Below, one piece after another: positions 32,974 through 39,484 of a stretch of 44,889 nt of DNA. The notes beneath the pieces were generated by a model. The model had not been told where the DNA came from and did not search any database. It was given only the letters and a program-made list of their open reading frames with translations. The stretch is from a virus. How positions within the stretch are numbered: position 1 is the stretch's first letter; each line of letters starts with the position of its first letter. A program made the position numbers and the translations under genes. The stretch covers positions 1-44,889 of the IMG/VR virus record IMGVR_UViG_3300036820_000251. The stretch is one strand, 5' to 3'.

Positions 32974-33378
32974 TTACAGAACTTCTTCCCGCAAAGTCCA
33001 CGTCTTTCGCTTGCCGCGCGAGCCTTTTTTGCTCCACGAATGCAGCAGGATCACGCCGCCGGCGTCCTTCCACTTCTGCGCCAGAGGCTCGGCCGCGATC
33101 TTGTCTTTTCGGTGATCGTGATGCGATCCGCTCGTCACCTGCACAAGGGCGATTTGCGGAGGATCTTTATAAAACGTAATCGTCACATTCAGATCGCTAA
33201 GATCGACGTATTTTTCTCCCGGAGATTTCGCCGCCAACAGGTCACCAAAATTGAAGGCATCCTTTGTGATCGGGAACGGCGACTTCGGCATGTGTAGGCG
33301 CTGCTCGACCCTCGCAACTATCCAGCCGCGGTCGCGAAGGTACTTTGTGCTGCGCGCGCTCGGCGTCATAGGCTTCAT
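32974..33378 (-). CDS. Nuclease-fold-like (VRR-NUC/resolvase-like) phage protein, 134 aa
   Basis: The C-terminal half has A-L-V-Q-V-T-S-G-S-H-H-D-H-R (96-109) followed by W-K-D-A-G-G-V-I-L-L-H-S-W-S-K-K-G (118-134 region) and a final W-T. This pattern recurs in small phage proteins with a PD-(D/E)xK-like fold, with F-G-D-L-L upstream supplying an acidic residue. The complete catalytic triad is not evident, so it may be a DNA-binding or degenerate nuclease. Its ATG overlaps the stop of the gene upstream and GAAAGG precedes it. It fits the recombination module around RecT. Confidence 0.6.
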   Translation of the reverse strand: MKPMTPSARSTKYLRDRGWIVARVEQRLHMPKSPFPITKDAFNFGDLLAAKSPGEKYVDLSDLNVTITFYKDPPQIALVQVTSGSHHDHRKDKIAAEPLAQKWKDAGGVILLHSWSKKGSRGKRKTWTLREEVL

Positions 33379-33536
33379 GTCCTTTCGCCGACGGCCGCGC
33401 GGAACTCCATTGCCGCTTCCCTGGCACGATCAAGCAGTTCCTGTTCGGCTTCAATGCGAGCGCGGCATCGCTCGGAGACTGCCTCTTCCATTTTCCGGTG
33501 GGCCCATGCCAATCTTGCCGATTCTGAGCGTGTCAC
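33375..33536 (-). CDS. Small charged helical protein, 53 aa
   Basis: Almost entirely one amphipathic helix rich in Arg, Glu and Ala, probably a coiled coil. The start is the GTG at 33536 that overlaps the stop of the upstream gene (GTGA), an arrangement used elsewhere in this genome. No family was recognised. Confidence 0.6.
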   Translation of the reverse strand: MTRSESARLAWAHRKMEEAVSERCRARIEAEQELLDRAREAAMEFRAAVGERT

Positions 33537-33754
33537 GGCTCGGCCCTCACTTCCTCTGGCAGGATTATGCAAGGCAGACCCTTGCGTTTTACCACGGCCG
33601 CATATCTTCTGAGGAAATTACCGCTATCCCTTAAGTTAATCATTCCATTGCCGAAAGCGGAGTTTTCCACAAGAGGCTGTGAATTCCACAGCTTTCCTCC
33701 CCTTGCTTTCCCCTTTCCTCTCCCCTTATGATCCCCTCTCTTTTCCCCTATCAT
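33533..33754 (-). CDS. Small protein with basic N-terminus, 73 aa
   Basis: The ATG at 33754 has AAGGAG 4 bases upstream and the first 25 codons are very purine-rich, encoding a Lys/Arg/Gly tail. The C-terminal 36 residues (starting M-I-N-L-R-D-S-G-N-F-L) look like a small folded domain. A shorter product from the internal ATG at 33643 is possible. A DnaA-box-like site lies within it. The function is not recognised. Confidence 0.55.
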   Translation of the reverse strand: MIGEKRGDHKGRGKGKARGGKLWNSQPLVENSAFGNGMINLRDSGNFLRRYAAVVKRKGLPCIILPEEVRAEP

Positions 33755-33816
33755 TCCTCTCCTTTCAGTACGGCGGCTACGGAGGCTGTGAATAAAACTG
33801 TGGAAATTGTGGAAAA
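33663..33816. promoter_or_regulatory. DnaA-box cluster, replication-origin candidate
   Basis: Matches to TTWTNCACA: TTTTCCACA at 33663-33671 (+), TTATTCACA at 33787-33795 (-) and TTTTCCACA at 33808-33816 (-), plus a one-mismatch box at 33799-33807 (-). A pyrimidine-rich, low-GC stretch (33690-33770) lies between. Three boxes crowd a 30-base intergenic gap. As the phage has no recognisable replication proteins, host DnaA loading here is plausible. The boxes may instead regulate the adjacent genes. Confidence 0.5.
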
Positions 33817-33831
33817 CCTCAGCGGTCCCCT

Positions 33832-34146
33832 TTACGTGCGCACGAATCGCACTTCATCGGCCTCCATCGCCCAGTTGTGCCACCATGCCGTATCGGTCCT
33901 CGCCGGAAGCAAGTAGACGGCAATCTTTGCATCGCGGGATTTTCGTAGCCACTTTTCGATGCCCGGCCCATACGGCGGATTGCAGTACACGCGCTCACCG
34001 GACCAATCGTAAGTCAGTCCGCTAATCGAGTTGTGATTTAGCGGGCAAGGATCCAGGGTGAAATGAAATTCGGCGTCCAGCGATGCGTATACATGCTTCG
34101 GCGTGGCCCAGTGCTCCGAAGCATTCGAGAATAAAACCTTGTTCAA
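33832..34146 (-). CDS. Phage DNA N6-adenine methyltransferase (Dam-like), C-terminally short, 104 aa
   Basis: The start is the TTG at 34146, giving the family-typical opening (M)-N-K-V-L-F-S. Then come W-A-T-P (13-16), F-H-F-T-L-D-P-C (28-35), the catalytic C-N-P-P-Y-G (55-60) and V-Y-L-L-P-A-R-T-D-T (77-86), the exact order of phage adenine methyltransferases. The chain stops at E-V-R-F-V-R-T, where relatives continue for about 30-60 residues. In-frame codons after the stop read R-G-P-L-R-F, resembling the expected continuation. It may protect phage DNA from host enzymes if still active. Confidence 0.78.
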   Translation of the reverse strand: MNKVLFSNASEHWATPKHVYASLDAEFHFTLDPCPLNHNSISGLTYDWSGERVYCNPPYGPGIEKWLRKSRDAKIAVYLLPARTDTAWWHNWAMEADEVRFVRT

Positions 34147-34180
34147 CTCTTGTGCCTTTCGAGCGCGAAGCCGCGCACCT

Positions 34181-34639
34181 TCATGCCTCAAGCCATCCCG
34201 GCCCCAACTCTTCTTCGATTAGCGGATATAGTGCTGCAGGCAGGACAGTTTTCATCCTCCGGAAGCGCGCTATCCCTTCTTCTCCGCCTCGACAATCAAC
34301 CGCTTCGCCGACCAGTTCCTGCTCTTTTGCTGTGAGTCTTCGCCGAAGATGGAATCCTTTCGGCCGATCGTCAATCCATTCGCCAAGGCTCGCGTCTCCG
34401 AAGCCCTCCAGCATTTCGAACGCCGCCTCGCGCAGAACGGCACTGTTTACCAGAGCCAACGGACTTGCCACCGAGCAGTGCCAGACCGGCCCGCCGAAAC
34501 CATTCTCGATTCATTCGTAGCCCGAATTGACGGTGATGATGACGCTCAGTCCGCGCCGCCAGAAATGGAACTGTGGGTGCGCTGTCTCGAAAGCAAATCG
34601 GCAATGATGCTTCAACGCAATTACGTGTTGATGGCTCAT
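34181..34639 (-). pseudogene. Gene interrupted by an in-frame TGA (42 + 109 codons)
   Basis: One reading frame runs from the ATG at 34639, which overlaps the recT stop (ATGA), to the stop at 34181, broken only by TGA at 34511-34513. The sequence on both sides is protein-like: L-S-V-I-I-T-V-N-S-G-Y-E before it, I-E-N-G-F-G-G-P-V-W-H after it, then a charged helical domain to E-E-E-L-G-P-G-W-L-E-A. A separate restart at the GTG 34471 would give a 96-residue protein. Options are a nonsense mutation, read-through, or two real genes. The family is not recognised. Confidence 0.6.
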
Positions 34640-35829
34640 CCTTTGTGCCTTTCCAAAGAAAATCCGCGAATCTGGAACTCTCGTTTCAGTCCTTCAAGCT
34701 CTTTGGCGTTCGGCGCGACGTGGCCTTGCCGCACCAGCTTCTTCAGGATTGCCTTCAGCTCGCCGCCGATGTCGAACGTTGGCGGAAGGATCGTGGCCGT
34801 CTCACTTGCCGGATGCCAGATGTAGTAGGCGATTGGTTTGACGGACGCGCTTGCGGGACCCTGTTCCTTTGGCGCGTCCACCTCTTTCGCAGGTGCCTCA
34901 TGTTTGACCGGCGAAACTTGTGCGTGTTGTTCTGCCGGATGCGTCGCCCCGGCTACTGAACTGGCCCGTACGTTAGGTCCGGGTTGATGGGCATCACCTC
35001 CCTTCGATTCGCGCATCTTGCGCTCGACGACTTCGCGCTGTGCCGGCGTGAGCTTCTGTAGCTGCTCTTGCTCGCGCTGCTCGTAGGCCGATAGGAACTT
35101 ATTCTCGGGCTCGGTGGCTTCAACCGTGTAAATCCGGCCCTCCGGCGTGATCTGCTGAAACTCTCGCGCCTGCATCTCTTCGGGGATCAGCAAGCCGCCC
35201 GTCTTGGGATAGCTGGTGCGCGTCACTTGGGCCTTGGCACATTTCCCCAGCATTAGCCGCTTCATGCGGCGCACCAGCGGAGCGCGGTCGATATCCGGGT
35301 AGATTTCCTCCCACCAGACCTTCGCAATGGTCGGATGGATTGCCCCTTTCTTCCAAGCCTCGATCCGCGCCCATTCCGGAACCATGAGCTTTTTAGTCGC
35401 GCCTTCGCCCCTGTCGCGGTAGGTCACTTCGATCATCGGGCCGTATTCTACTTCCGAGAATGAGCCGAAATCGGCGTGATCCCGCGCGGCAATATGCAGC
35501 AATCCGTCGATGCCGACCACGGGCACGTACACGTAGCCGCCTTTTTTCCCATCCGATTGTTCGGCCTGCGAATCCCACCGCCGCACGAAATGAATCTCCC
35601 TGCGGAATGGGTCGAGTTCGTACCTGCGGGCCACGGCGAGGCAGAATTCCAGCTCTTTATCCGATGCTCCCTTGCAAATCGAGTTTTTCAGTATCACGAT
35701 TTCGGATTGGTTGAGCAACCACGGTTTCGGGTCCGGCGCGCGCACTACGATGGCAGCGGAACGGCGCTTTGGGCTGGGACCGACCGATTTGCCCTTCCGG
35801 GACCTTGCGCCTCTCATATTGGCTGCCAT
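34636..35829 (-). CDS. recT: RecT/Bet-family single-strand annealing recombinase, 397 aa
   Basis: Residues 40-220 carry the family's hallmarks: C-L-A-V-A-R-R-Y-E-L-D-P-F-R-R-E-I-H-F-V-R-R (63-84), Y-V-P-V-V-G-I-D-G-L-L-H-I-A-A-R (100-115), W-K-K-G-A-I-H-P (158-165), R-M-K-R-L-M-L-G-K-C-A-K-A-Q-V (193-207). It anneals complementary strands during phage recombination and replication. The C-terminal third is a disordered Pro/Ala-rich linker and a small helical domain, an extension beyond the usual core. AGGAGG precedes the ATG. No RecE-type exonuclease is evident nearby. Confidence 0.9.
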   Translation of the reverse strand: MAANMRGARSRKGKSVGPSPKRRSAAIVVRAPDPKPWLLNQSEIVILKNSICKGASDKELEFCLAVARRYELDPFRREIHFVRRWDSQAEQSDGKKGGYVYVPVVGIDGLLHIAARDHADFGSFSEVEYGPMIEVTYRDRGEGATKKLMVPEWARIEAWKKGAIHPTIAKVWWEEIYPDIDRAPLVRRMKRLMLGKCAKAQVTRTSYPKTGGLLIPEEMQAREFQQITPEGRIYTVEATEPENKFLSAYEQREQEQLQKLTPAQREVVERKMRESKGGDAHQPGPNVRASSVAGATHPAEQHAQVSPVKHEAPAKEVDAPKEQGPASASVKPIAYYIWHPASETATILPPTFDIGGELKAILKKLVRQGHVAPNAKELEGLKREFQIRGFSLERHKG

Positions 35830-36012
35830 CGCGTATTCCTCCTGAATGTGGGTGGGGCGCTGTCGGCATCTCAGCCGAGGGTACCTGCCCGAGAGTGCGA
35901 CTGTTGCCAGTCATTAGCGGTATCGGAGTGGAGGGTCTACTCCCTTTCCCGCACATCCCGCCGCTCTGCGCGGCACAGCGCCCATCGCACTTCCACTGCA
36001 AGCCGATTGCCG
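35830..36012. other. Gap between the recT and coiled-coil genes
   Basis: No gene is supported here. Read on the minus strand it contains a weak 5-bp hairpin (GGAGT / ACTCC) about 90 bases before recT and the strong AGGAGG site of recT. It may hold a promoter, but no clear -35/-10 pair was found. Confidence 0.5.
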
Positions 36013-36852
36013 CTAACCCTTGCTCGTGAACTTCACACCAGGCAAGAGCAAAGCCGCCCCTTCGTTATCCTTCATCTGCCGAGCGAAGGCTCCGACTTCC
36101 TTTTCGTCCACCATCACGAACCGAGAAAGGAATGCCGCGCGGTCCTTGTCACCATCGCGAATTGCTTTATCGTACGCAAACAGAATGGCGCTTCCGTTCG
36201 TCACTTCCGCGAAGTAGAACGTTCGATTGTTTGGCAGTCCGGCACCCTTTGGCAGATTCGGCAGCACCTTGACTTCGGGCACGTCGTTCGCCGCGAGCAC
36301 GGCGTCTTCCGCAGCCCGTTGCTTCTCGCGCTCGGCAGCCGCAACCGCTTCCTTGCGAAGCCTCTCAGCCTCGCGGGCCTTGATTTCGCCAGACTTCCGC
36401 TGCGCCTCGATTTCCTTCTCGCGAGCTTTGCGATCCGCCTCAGCTTGGCGCTCACGTTCCTTCCGTTCCTCTTCGGCCTTGATAGCCGCGGCGCGCCGGT
36501 TCTCTTCGTTGATTCTCCGGGCTTCCGCTTCGGCTTTGCGCTTCTCTTCGGCGTGGTAGTTCCTCTGCCGATCTACAAGGCTCTTGAGCCACCCTTTAAC
36601 GGGCGTGACGAGCTGCGACATCGCGAGCTTGCAGCGTGCAACCGTCTCTTCCGCCGGCGCCAGTTCCGGCTCGAAATGCGCTTCGACTGATCGGATGTAG
36701 CTCTCGAATTCGAGCTTGGCTTCCGCCGATCGGACGAGCGTGTCGCTGTCCACGATGGCGAGTTCCGACTTCGCCTTTAATTCGGCGAGACGCTGAGTCA
36801 GCTTATCTAGCGCCGTGTTGCTCGTTTGCTCTATTGCTTGGTTCGTCGCCAT
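36013..36852 (-). CDS. Long coiled-coil protein of the recombination module, 279 aa
   Basis: Residues 85-190 are an unbroken charged helix (E-E-K-R-K-A-E-A-E-A-R-R and similar) flanked by an N-terminal helical domain with V-K-G-W-L-K-S-L-V-D-R-Q (85-96) and a mixed C-terminal domain with F-Y-F-A-E-V and F-L-S-R-F-V-M-V-D-E-K-E-V-G-A-F-A (240-256). Proteins of this layout often stand next to RecT and are sometimes labelled TolA-like from composition alone. A role in recombination or nuclease inhibition is inferred from position. AGGAGG precedes the ATG. Confidence 0.75.
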   Translation of the reverse strand: MATNQAIEQTSNTALDKLTQRLAELKAKSELAIVDSDTLVRSAEAKLEFESYIRSVEAHFEPELAPAEETVARCKLAMSQLVTPVKGWLKSLVDRQRNYHAEEKRKAEAEARRINEENRRAAAIKAEEERKERERQAEADRKAREKEIEAQRKSGEIKAREAERLRKEAVAAAEREKQRAAEDAVLAANDVPEVKVLPNLPKGAGLPNNRTFYFAEVTNGSAILFAYDKAIRDGDKDRAAFLSRFVMVDEKEVGAFARQMKDNEGAALLLPGVKFTSKG

Positions 36853-37007
36853 GAGTCCTCCTGAAAAGCTTCTTCGTGTAGTATCTCCATCGTCCGCGAA
36901 TTCAATGGCTCTAGATTATCCCCGCGAAAAGTCCCGACGTCGGGCACGGCGCGCTCCCACCGAAGATACATGTCTCGCTGCGAGAGGGCTTGCGTGTCCG
37001 TTGCCAT
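36831..37007 (-). CDS. Small overlapping gene, 58 aa
   Basis: The ATG at 37007 lies 2 bases after the stop of the zinc-protein gene, with GAGG at a good distance, and codons read M-A-T-D-T-Q-A-L-S-Q-R-D-M-Y-L-R-W-E. It ends 22 bases inside the coiled-coil gene. It fills the 157-base gap that would otherwise separate the two. The product is charged and helical; no family was recognised. Confidence 0.5.
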   Translation of the reverse strand: MATDTQALSQRDMYLRWERAVPDVGTFRGDNLEPLNSRTMEILHEEAFQEDSWRRTKQ

Positions 37008-37009
37008 GA

Positions 37010-37459
37010 CTATTTCCTCACCCTAAAGTTTGCCGCCTCTGGGCAATCCACGAAATGGGGCTGCCTTACTTCTGCGGAAGTCTTGAGCGGATCGCCCGGC
37101 TTGATGACGCTCATGGGAATCTTCTTGCCGCCGGGAGTGATCCACCACTCGATTGGCGCTTGGCAGCCGCGACACGCCGAATCGTTGTCGTATTCGTAGC
37201 CTGCGGCTTTCAGTTCATCAGAGCTTGCCGGATATTTCGGCGCTTTCAGCTCTGTTTTCGTGTCCTTCGGACTGGCGAGGAACTTTTGAGCGTCTGTGAA
37301 TGCCACTTCGTAGCCTTCGCCGAATCGCCTGTAAAGTGCCGACTGCATGACCTTCGGTAAAATGTGATAGCAGCGCCCGCAGAACGAATGACTCGACTGC
37401 TTCGCTCGGCCGCACGTGCTGCACTTCGTCCCGAGAAAGTCCTCAAGCATGCTTGGCAT
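37010..37459 (-). CDS. Protein with two Cys-rich zinc-binding modules, 149 aa
   Basis: The start at 37459 has GAAAGGCG upstream. Residues 13-33 hold C-S-T-C-G and C-G-R-C, a Cys4 zinc finger. Residues 98-125 hold C-R-G-C-Q-A-P-I-E-W-W-I-T-P-G-G-K-K-I-P, a second motif family common in phages, with a late Cys near residue 140 that could complete the site. It is probably a nucleic-acid-binding accessory protein. It is the first gene after the ribbon-helix-helix gene, 69 bases away. Confidence 0.75.
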   Translation of the reverse strand: MPSMLEDFLGTKCSTCGRAKQSSHSFCGRCYHILPKVMQSALYRRFGEGYEVAFTDAQKFLASPKDTKTELKAPKYPASSDELKAAGYEYDNDSACRGCQAPIEWWITPGGKKIPMSVIKPGDPLKTSAEVRQPHFVDCPEAANFRVRK

Positions 37460-37528
37460 AGTCGCTCGCCTTTCTCCGGAAGCCGCTTCCCGCAACTCGA
37501 TGCGCGTGGCACGGTCGCCCGGTGACGT

Positions 37529-37690
37529 TCATGGTTTGGCTTTTCCATTCCGTGCGAAGTGCTGTTCCAAGATCACTTCGAGCTGCATGGTAAGCGTTCG
37601 GTGCCAATCTTTAGCGTCGGCGCGCAGCCGTTGAATCGTCGCGGACGACAGCCTGAAACTGATCGGGACTTTCTTCTGCGGATTGAACAT
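37529..37690 (-). CDS. Ribbon-helix-helix (Arc/CopG-type) repressor candidate, 53 aa
   Basis: The sequence gives the whole fold: strand K-V-P-I-S-F-R-L (7-14), helix S-S-A-T-I-Q-R-L-R-A-D-A (15-26), a turn, then T-L-T-M-Q-L-E-V-I-L-E-Q-H-F (31-44). It lacks a Shine-Dalgarno site, but a minus-strand promoter ends 7 bases before its ATG, so the mRNA is probably leaderless. Just upstream is an 11-bp inverted repeat suited to a dimer. It likely represses the divergent early operon and itself. Confidence 0.72.
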   Translation of the reverse strand: MFNPQKKVPISFRLSSATIQRLRADAKDWHRTLTMQLEVILEQHFARNGKAKP

Positions 37691-37696
37691 GGGCCG

Positions 37697-37725
37697 ACGA
37701 TATCCCATTTTGTATTACGTGTCAA
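37697..37725 (-). promoter_or_regulatory. Minus-strand sigma70-like promoter for the RHH gene
   Basis: A perfect TTGACA (-35, 37720-37725) and TATCGT (-10, 37697-37702; 4 of 6) are separated by exactly 17 bases. The expected start site falls at about 37690, the A of the RHH ATG, giving a leaderless transcript. The -35 element lies inside the inverted repeat 37706-37735, so a bound dimer would block this promoter. Confidence 0.6.
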
Positions 37726-37735
37726 ATACAAAATG
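37706..37735. promoter_or_regulatory. 11-bp perfect inverted repeat, operator candidate
   Basis: CATTTTGTATT (37706-37716) and AATACAAAATG (37725-37735) are exact reverse complements around an 8-base spacer, in an AT-rich patch of a GC-rich genome. It lies between the RHH gene and the first rightward gene, covers the minus-strand -35 and lies just before the plus-strand TTGACA. It is the obvious target for the RHH protein. Confidence 0.65.
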
Positions 37736-37740
37736 CACGC

Positions 37741-37769
37741 TTGACATACATTCCTATACATGCGATTCT
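37741..37769 (+). promoter_or_regulatory. Candidate promoter for the rightward early operon
   Basis: TTGACA at 37741-37746 is a perfect -35. At 17-base spacing the -10 would be GATTCT (3 of 6), which is weak and would need an activator. TATACA at 37755-37760 is a better -10 but lies too close to that -35. The first gene's AGGAGG follows at 37777. Confidence 0.4.
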
Positions 37770-37792
37770 GCGCTCAGGAGGAACACCCGCCC

Positions 37793-38008
37793 ATGACCAC
37801 CGCAGAGCGCATCAGCCCGTTGCAGCGTCCGCAGACCGCCGAAGAACGCATGTCGCGAGCCTTGGCCGTGCGCGGCTACACCGCACCGCCAGATTGCCCG
37901 GTCTGCCGATCGAATGAGCACGTCATGCCTATTAGCGTCGTGATGGTTGCCGGAACTTGGCATTGCGACGCCTGCTTTAAGACGTTCTCGGATCAGGGGA
38001 GCATATGA
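37793..38008 (+). CDS. Small zinc-ribbon protein, first early gene, 71 aa
   Basis: The ATG at 37793 is preceded by AGGAGG with 10 bases spacing. The C-terminal half contains C-P-V-C-R-S-N (35-41) and C-D-A-C-F-K-T-F (58-65), a Cys4 zinc ribbon, and the N-terminus is a short helix. It overlaps the next gene by 4 bases. It may bind nucleic acid or a host protein early in infection; the sequence does not say which. Confidence 0.7.
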   Translation: MTTAERISPLQRPQTAEERMSRALAVRGYTAPPDCPVCRSNEHVMPISVVMVAGTWHCDACFKTFSDQGSI

Positions 38009-38454
38009 GCATGAGCGAGCGAAATTTCTATCGAGTCGTCACAGATGAGGAACCCTGCAAAAGCTGCCACGCGGGACAGACGTGGACCGTAGAGTGGATT
38101 GAGAACGGAGAGCCTATCACGATTGGCGAATCTTTCGGCGACGAAGACGAAGCGCAATCACGCTGCGACGATATGAACCTAGCATTCGATGTTGGCCGCA
38201 CCGCCCACGACCAACTTAGGCGCGAAATAATACAGGAGCAGGACGAGCATCTACGGCTGTGCGTATGGTGCAGCGAAGCTACGAAACGTCTGGAACGAGA
38301 ACGCGACGCGCTGCGAGAGGCGCTGGGACATATCCGGGAAATCACGCGATCTGGATACCTCACAGAAAGGGATTTGCAAACTATATTCAGTATTGCCGAT
38401 GCCGCTCTGGCCGATCCTGTCGCCCGCAAACAGGGAGAGCAGGAGCGCACATGA
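38005..38454 (+). CDS. Early protein with Cys pairs and helix, 149 aa
   Basis: C-K-S-C (18-21) and C-V-W-C (86-89 region) are separated by a beta-rich segment. Residues 90-125 are a charged helix. It starts at the ATGA shared with the upstream stop, then immediately repeats M-S-M-S-E. Its 3' end carries the junction repeat CAGGGAGAGCAGGAGCG that also ends the next gene. The function is unknown. Confidence 0.65.
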   Translation: MSMSERNFYRVVTDEEPCKSCHAGQTWTVEWIENGEPITIGESFGDEDEAQSRCDDMNLAFDVGRTAHDQLRREIIQEQDEHLRLCVWCSEATKRLERERDALREALGHIREITRSGYLTERDLQTIFSIADAALADPVARKQGEQERT

Positions 38455-38686
38455 GCCGCGTGGGAGCATTTGCCGTTTGGTATTACCACATCATCGTCCG
38501 CGGACCATTCGCCACGAAAGAGCGAGCGCGGAAGGCTATGGCGAAGGTCAAGAAAGATTCAAGCTGCGTTCACGAACGTTTGCGAGTGGGAAAATACGAC
38601 AAGGCAGCGGACGCACAAGACCCGCAGGGGCATTGGACGCACCCGAGCGTTCTGTTGCTTCGCCGTCCTCAGGGAGAGCAGGAGCG
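38431..38686 (+). repeat. Repeated gene-junction cassette CAGGGAGAGCAGGAGCG
   Basis: The 17-mer occurs at 38431-38447 and 38670-38686, each time ending one gene and serving as the ribosome-binding site of the next ATGAGC start. A shorter relative (CAGGGAGACTCGC) precedes the GTG at 42171. Confidence 0.7.
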
Positions 38687-38693
38687 GGGATGA
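38451..38693 (+). CDS. Small basic early protein, 80 aa
   Basis: The N-terminal M-S-R-V-G-A-F-A-V-W-Y-Y-H-I-I-V-R-G is followed by a Lys/Arg-rich helix and an H-P-S-V-L-L-L strand. The ATG overlaps the upstream stop. It ends in the same P-Q-G-E-Q-E-R residues as the previous gene (K-Q-G-E-Q-E-R) because the junction DNA is repeated. No family was recognised. Confidence 0.6.
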   Translation: MSRVGAFAVWYYHIIVRGPFATKERARKAMAKVKKDSSCVHERLRVGKYDKAADAQDPQGHWTHPSVLLLRRPQGEQERG

Positions 38694-38947
38694 GCGCGAC
38701 TGCGGACTACAGCTTCACTTTCGACAAGGCCAAGAACACGTGGGTATGTTCCGTTCATGGCGAGACCGACTCGACCGCGTGGATTCCGTGCTGGAATGGC
38801 TGCCAAGACGGCTACATCGATGCGTACGAAGATGATCCGATCAACAACGATGAAGGGGATTTGGAACCTTGCCCGGAGTGCCACGCTCTAGGCGGCTGGA
38901 CGGTATGCGGCATGTGCAACATCCGTAACCCGGATGCAGAGTTTTGA
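38690..38947 (+). CDS. DnaJ-like zinc-motif phage protein, 85 aa
   Basis: The pattern C-W-N-G-C-Q-D-G-Y-I-D-A-Y-E-D-D-P-I-N (34-52) followed by C-P-E-C-H-A-L-G-G-W-T-V-C-G-M-C (61-76) is a recognisable small-phage-protein family with paired Cys-x2-Cys knuckles like DnaJ zinc domains. It should bind zinc and perhaps unfolded protein or DNA. The ATG overlaps the upstream stop by 4 bases. Confidence 0.7.
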   Translation: MSATADYSFTFDKAKNTWVCSVHGETDSTAWIPCWNGCQDGYIDAYEDDPINNDEGDLEPCPECHALGGWTVCGMCNIRNPDAEF

Positions 38948-38984
38948 GCCCCGCAGGCAGATGTAGCGAAAGGGAGGATCAGCG

Positions 38985-39173
38985 ATGGCAGACGAAACGA
39001 AAGAGCATCTATGGACGAAATCGCCCGACTGGACGTGTCCAAATCCTGAATGCCAATGCGTCAATTTCGCGATCCGCGAGAGATGCCGTTGCTGCGGATA
39101 CGATTCTAATTGCGGCGAGTTCCCGTGGTACAACCCAATGCCGCCATACGACGGCCTGCCGAAGATCGGCTAG
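38985..39173 (+). CDS. RanBP2-type zinc-finger protein, 62 aa
   Basis: Residues 16-37 fit the RanBP2 finger rule exactly: W-x-C-x4-C-x3-N-x6-C-x2-C (W16, C18, C23, N27, C34, C37). The finger is flanked by an acidic N-terminus and a Pro/Tyr-rich tail. GGGAGG precedes the ATG. In eukaryotes this finger binds RNA or ubiquitin; in a phage, RNA or host-protein binding is a guess. Confidence 0.7.
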   Translation: MADETKEHLWTKSPDWTCPNPECQCVNFAIRERCRCCGYDSNCGEFPWYNPMPPYDGLPKIG

Positions 39174-39223
39174 GTCCGTCGCCTGCCAATCCAGCGGGTG
39201 CTATTTCAAAGGGGGAGGATGCA

Positions 39224-39457
39224 GTGCGAGTTCGATTTCAAAAAGTCGAGGTTATAGCGCGAAAGACATGGAAGGACGCAAACGGGAAGCGCCATCAAGA
39301 AACGCGCCGATTCTGGCAGACCCTGAGTCCGTTCAATACCGATGCGGACGGTAACCCCAAAAGTCGCGAGCAAGTGATGCGTGAAATCATGCAGGAACGC
39401 AAGGAATGGCTCGCTGGATTTCGCGAACAGGCAGAAACTTACGAAACGCGAGGCTAA
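39224..39457 (+). CDS. Small early protein, 77 aa
   Basis: I chose the GTG at 39224 because GGGGGAGG stands 7 bases before it; a longer frame would overlap the zinc-finger gene. The product is basic, starting R-V-R-F-Q-K-V-E-V-I-A-R-K-T-W, with a helical C-terminus rich in Glu and Arg. Possibly nucleic-acid binding; the family is not recognised. Confidence 0.6.
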   Translation: MRVRFQKVEVIARKTWKDANGKRHQETRRFWQTLSPFNTDADGNPKSREQVMREIMQERKEWLAGFREQAETYETRG

Positions 39458-39484
39458 CTTTGAAGTCTAAGCAGCGAGGACCTG

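Noticed and set aside
34371-34604. A 77-codon frame within the split gene
   Set aside because: It lies in another frame across both halves, Arg-rich, without a family pattern; the split-gene reading explains the region better.
35657-36001. A 114-codon minus-strand frame before recT
   Set aside because: Overlaps the first 173 bases of recT, and recT has a perfect AGGAGG start; the frame's composition is shadow-like.
37573-37761. A 62-codon minus-strand frame over the control region
   Set aside because: It runs through the operator and overlaps the RHH gene, whose fold is clear in the other frame.
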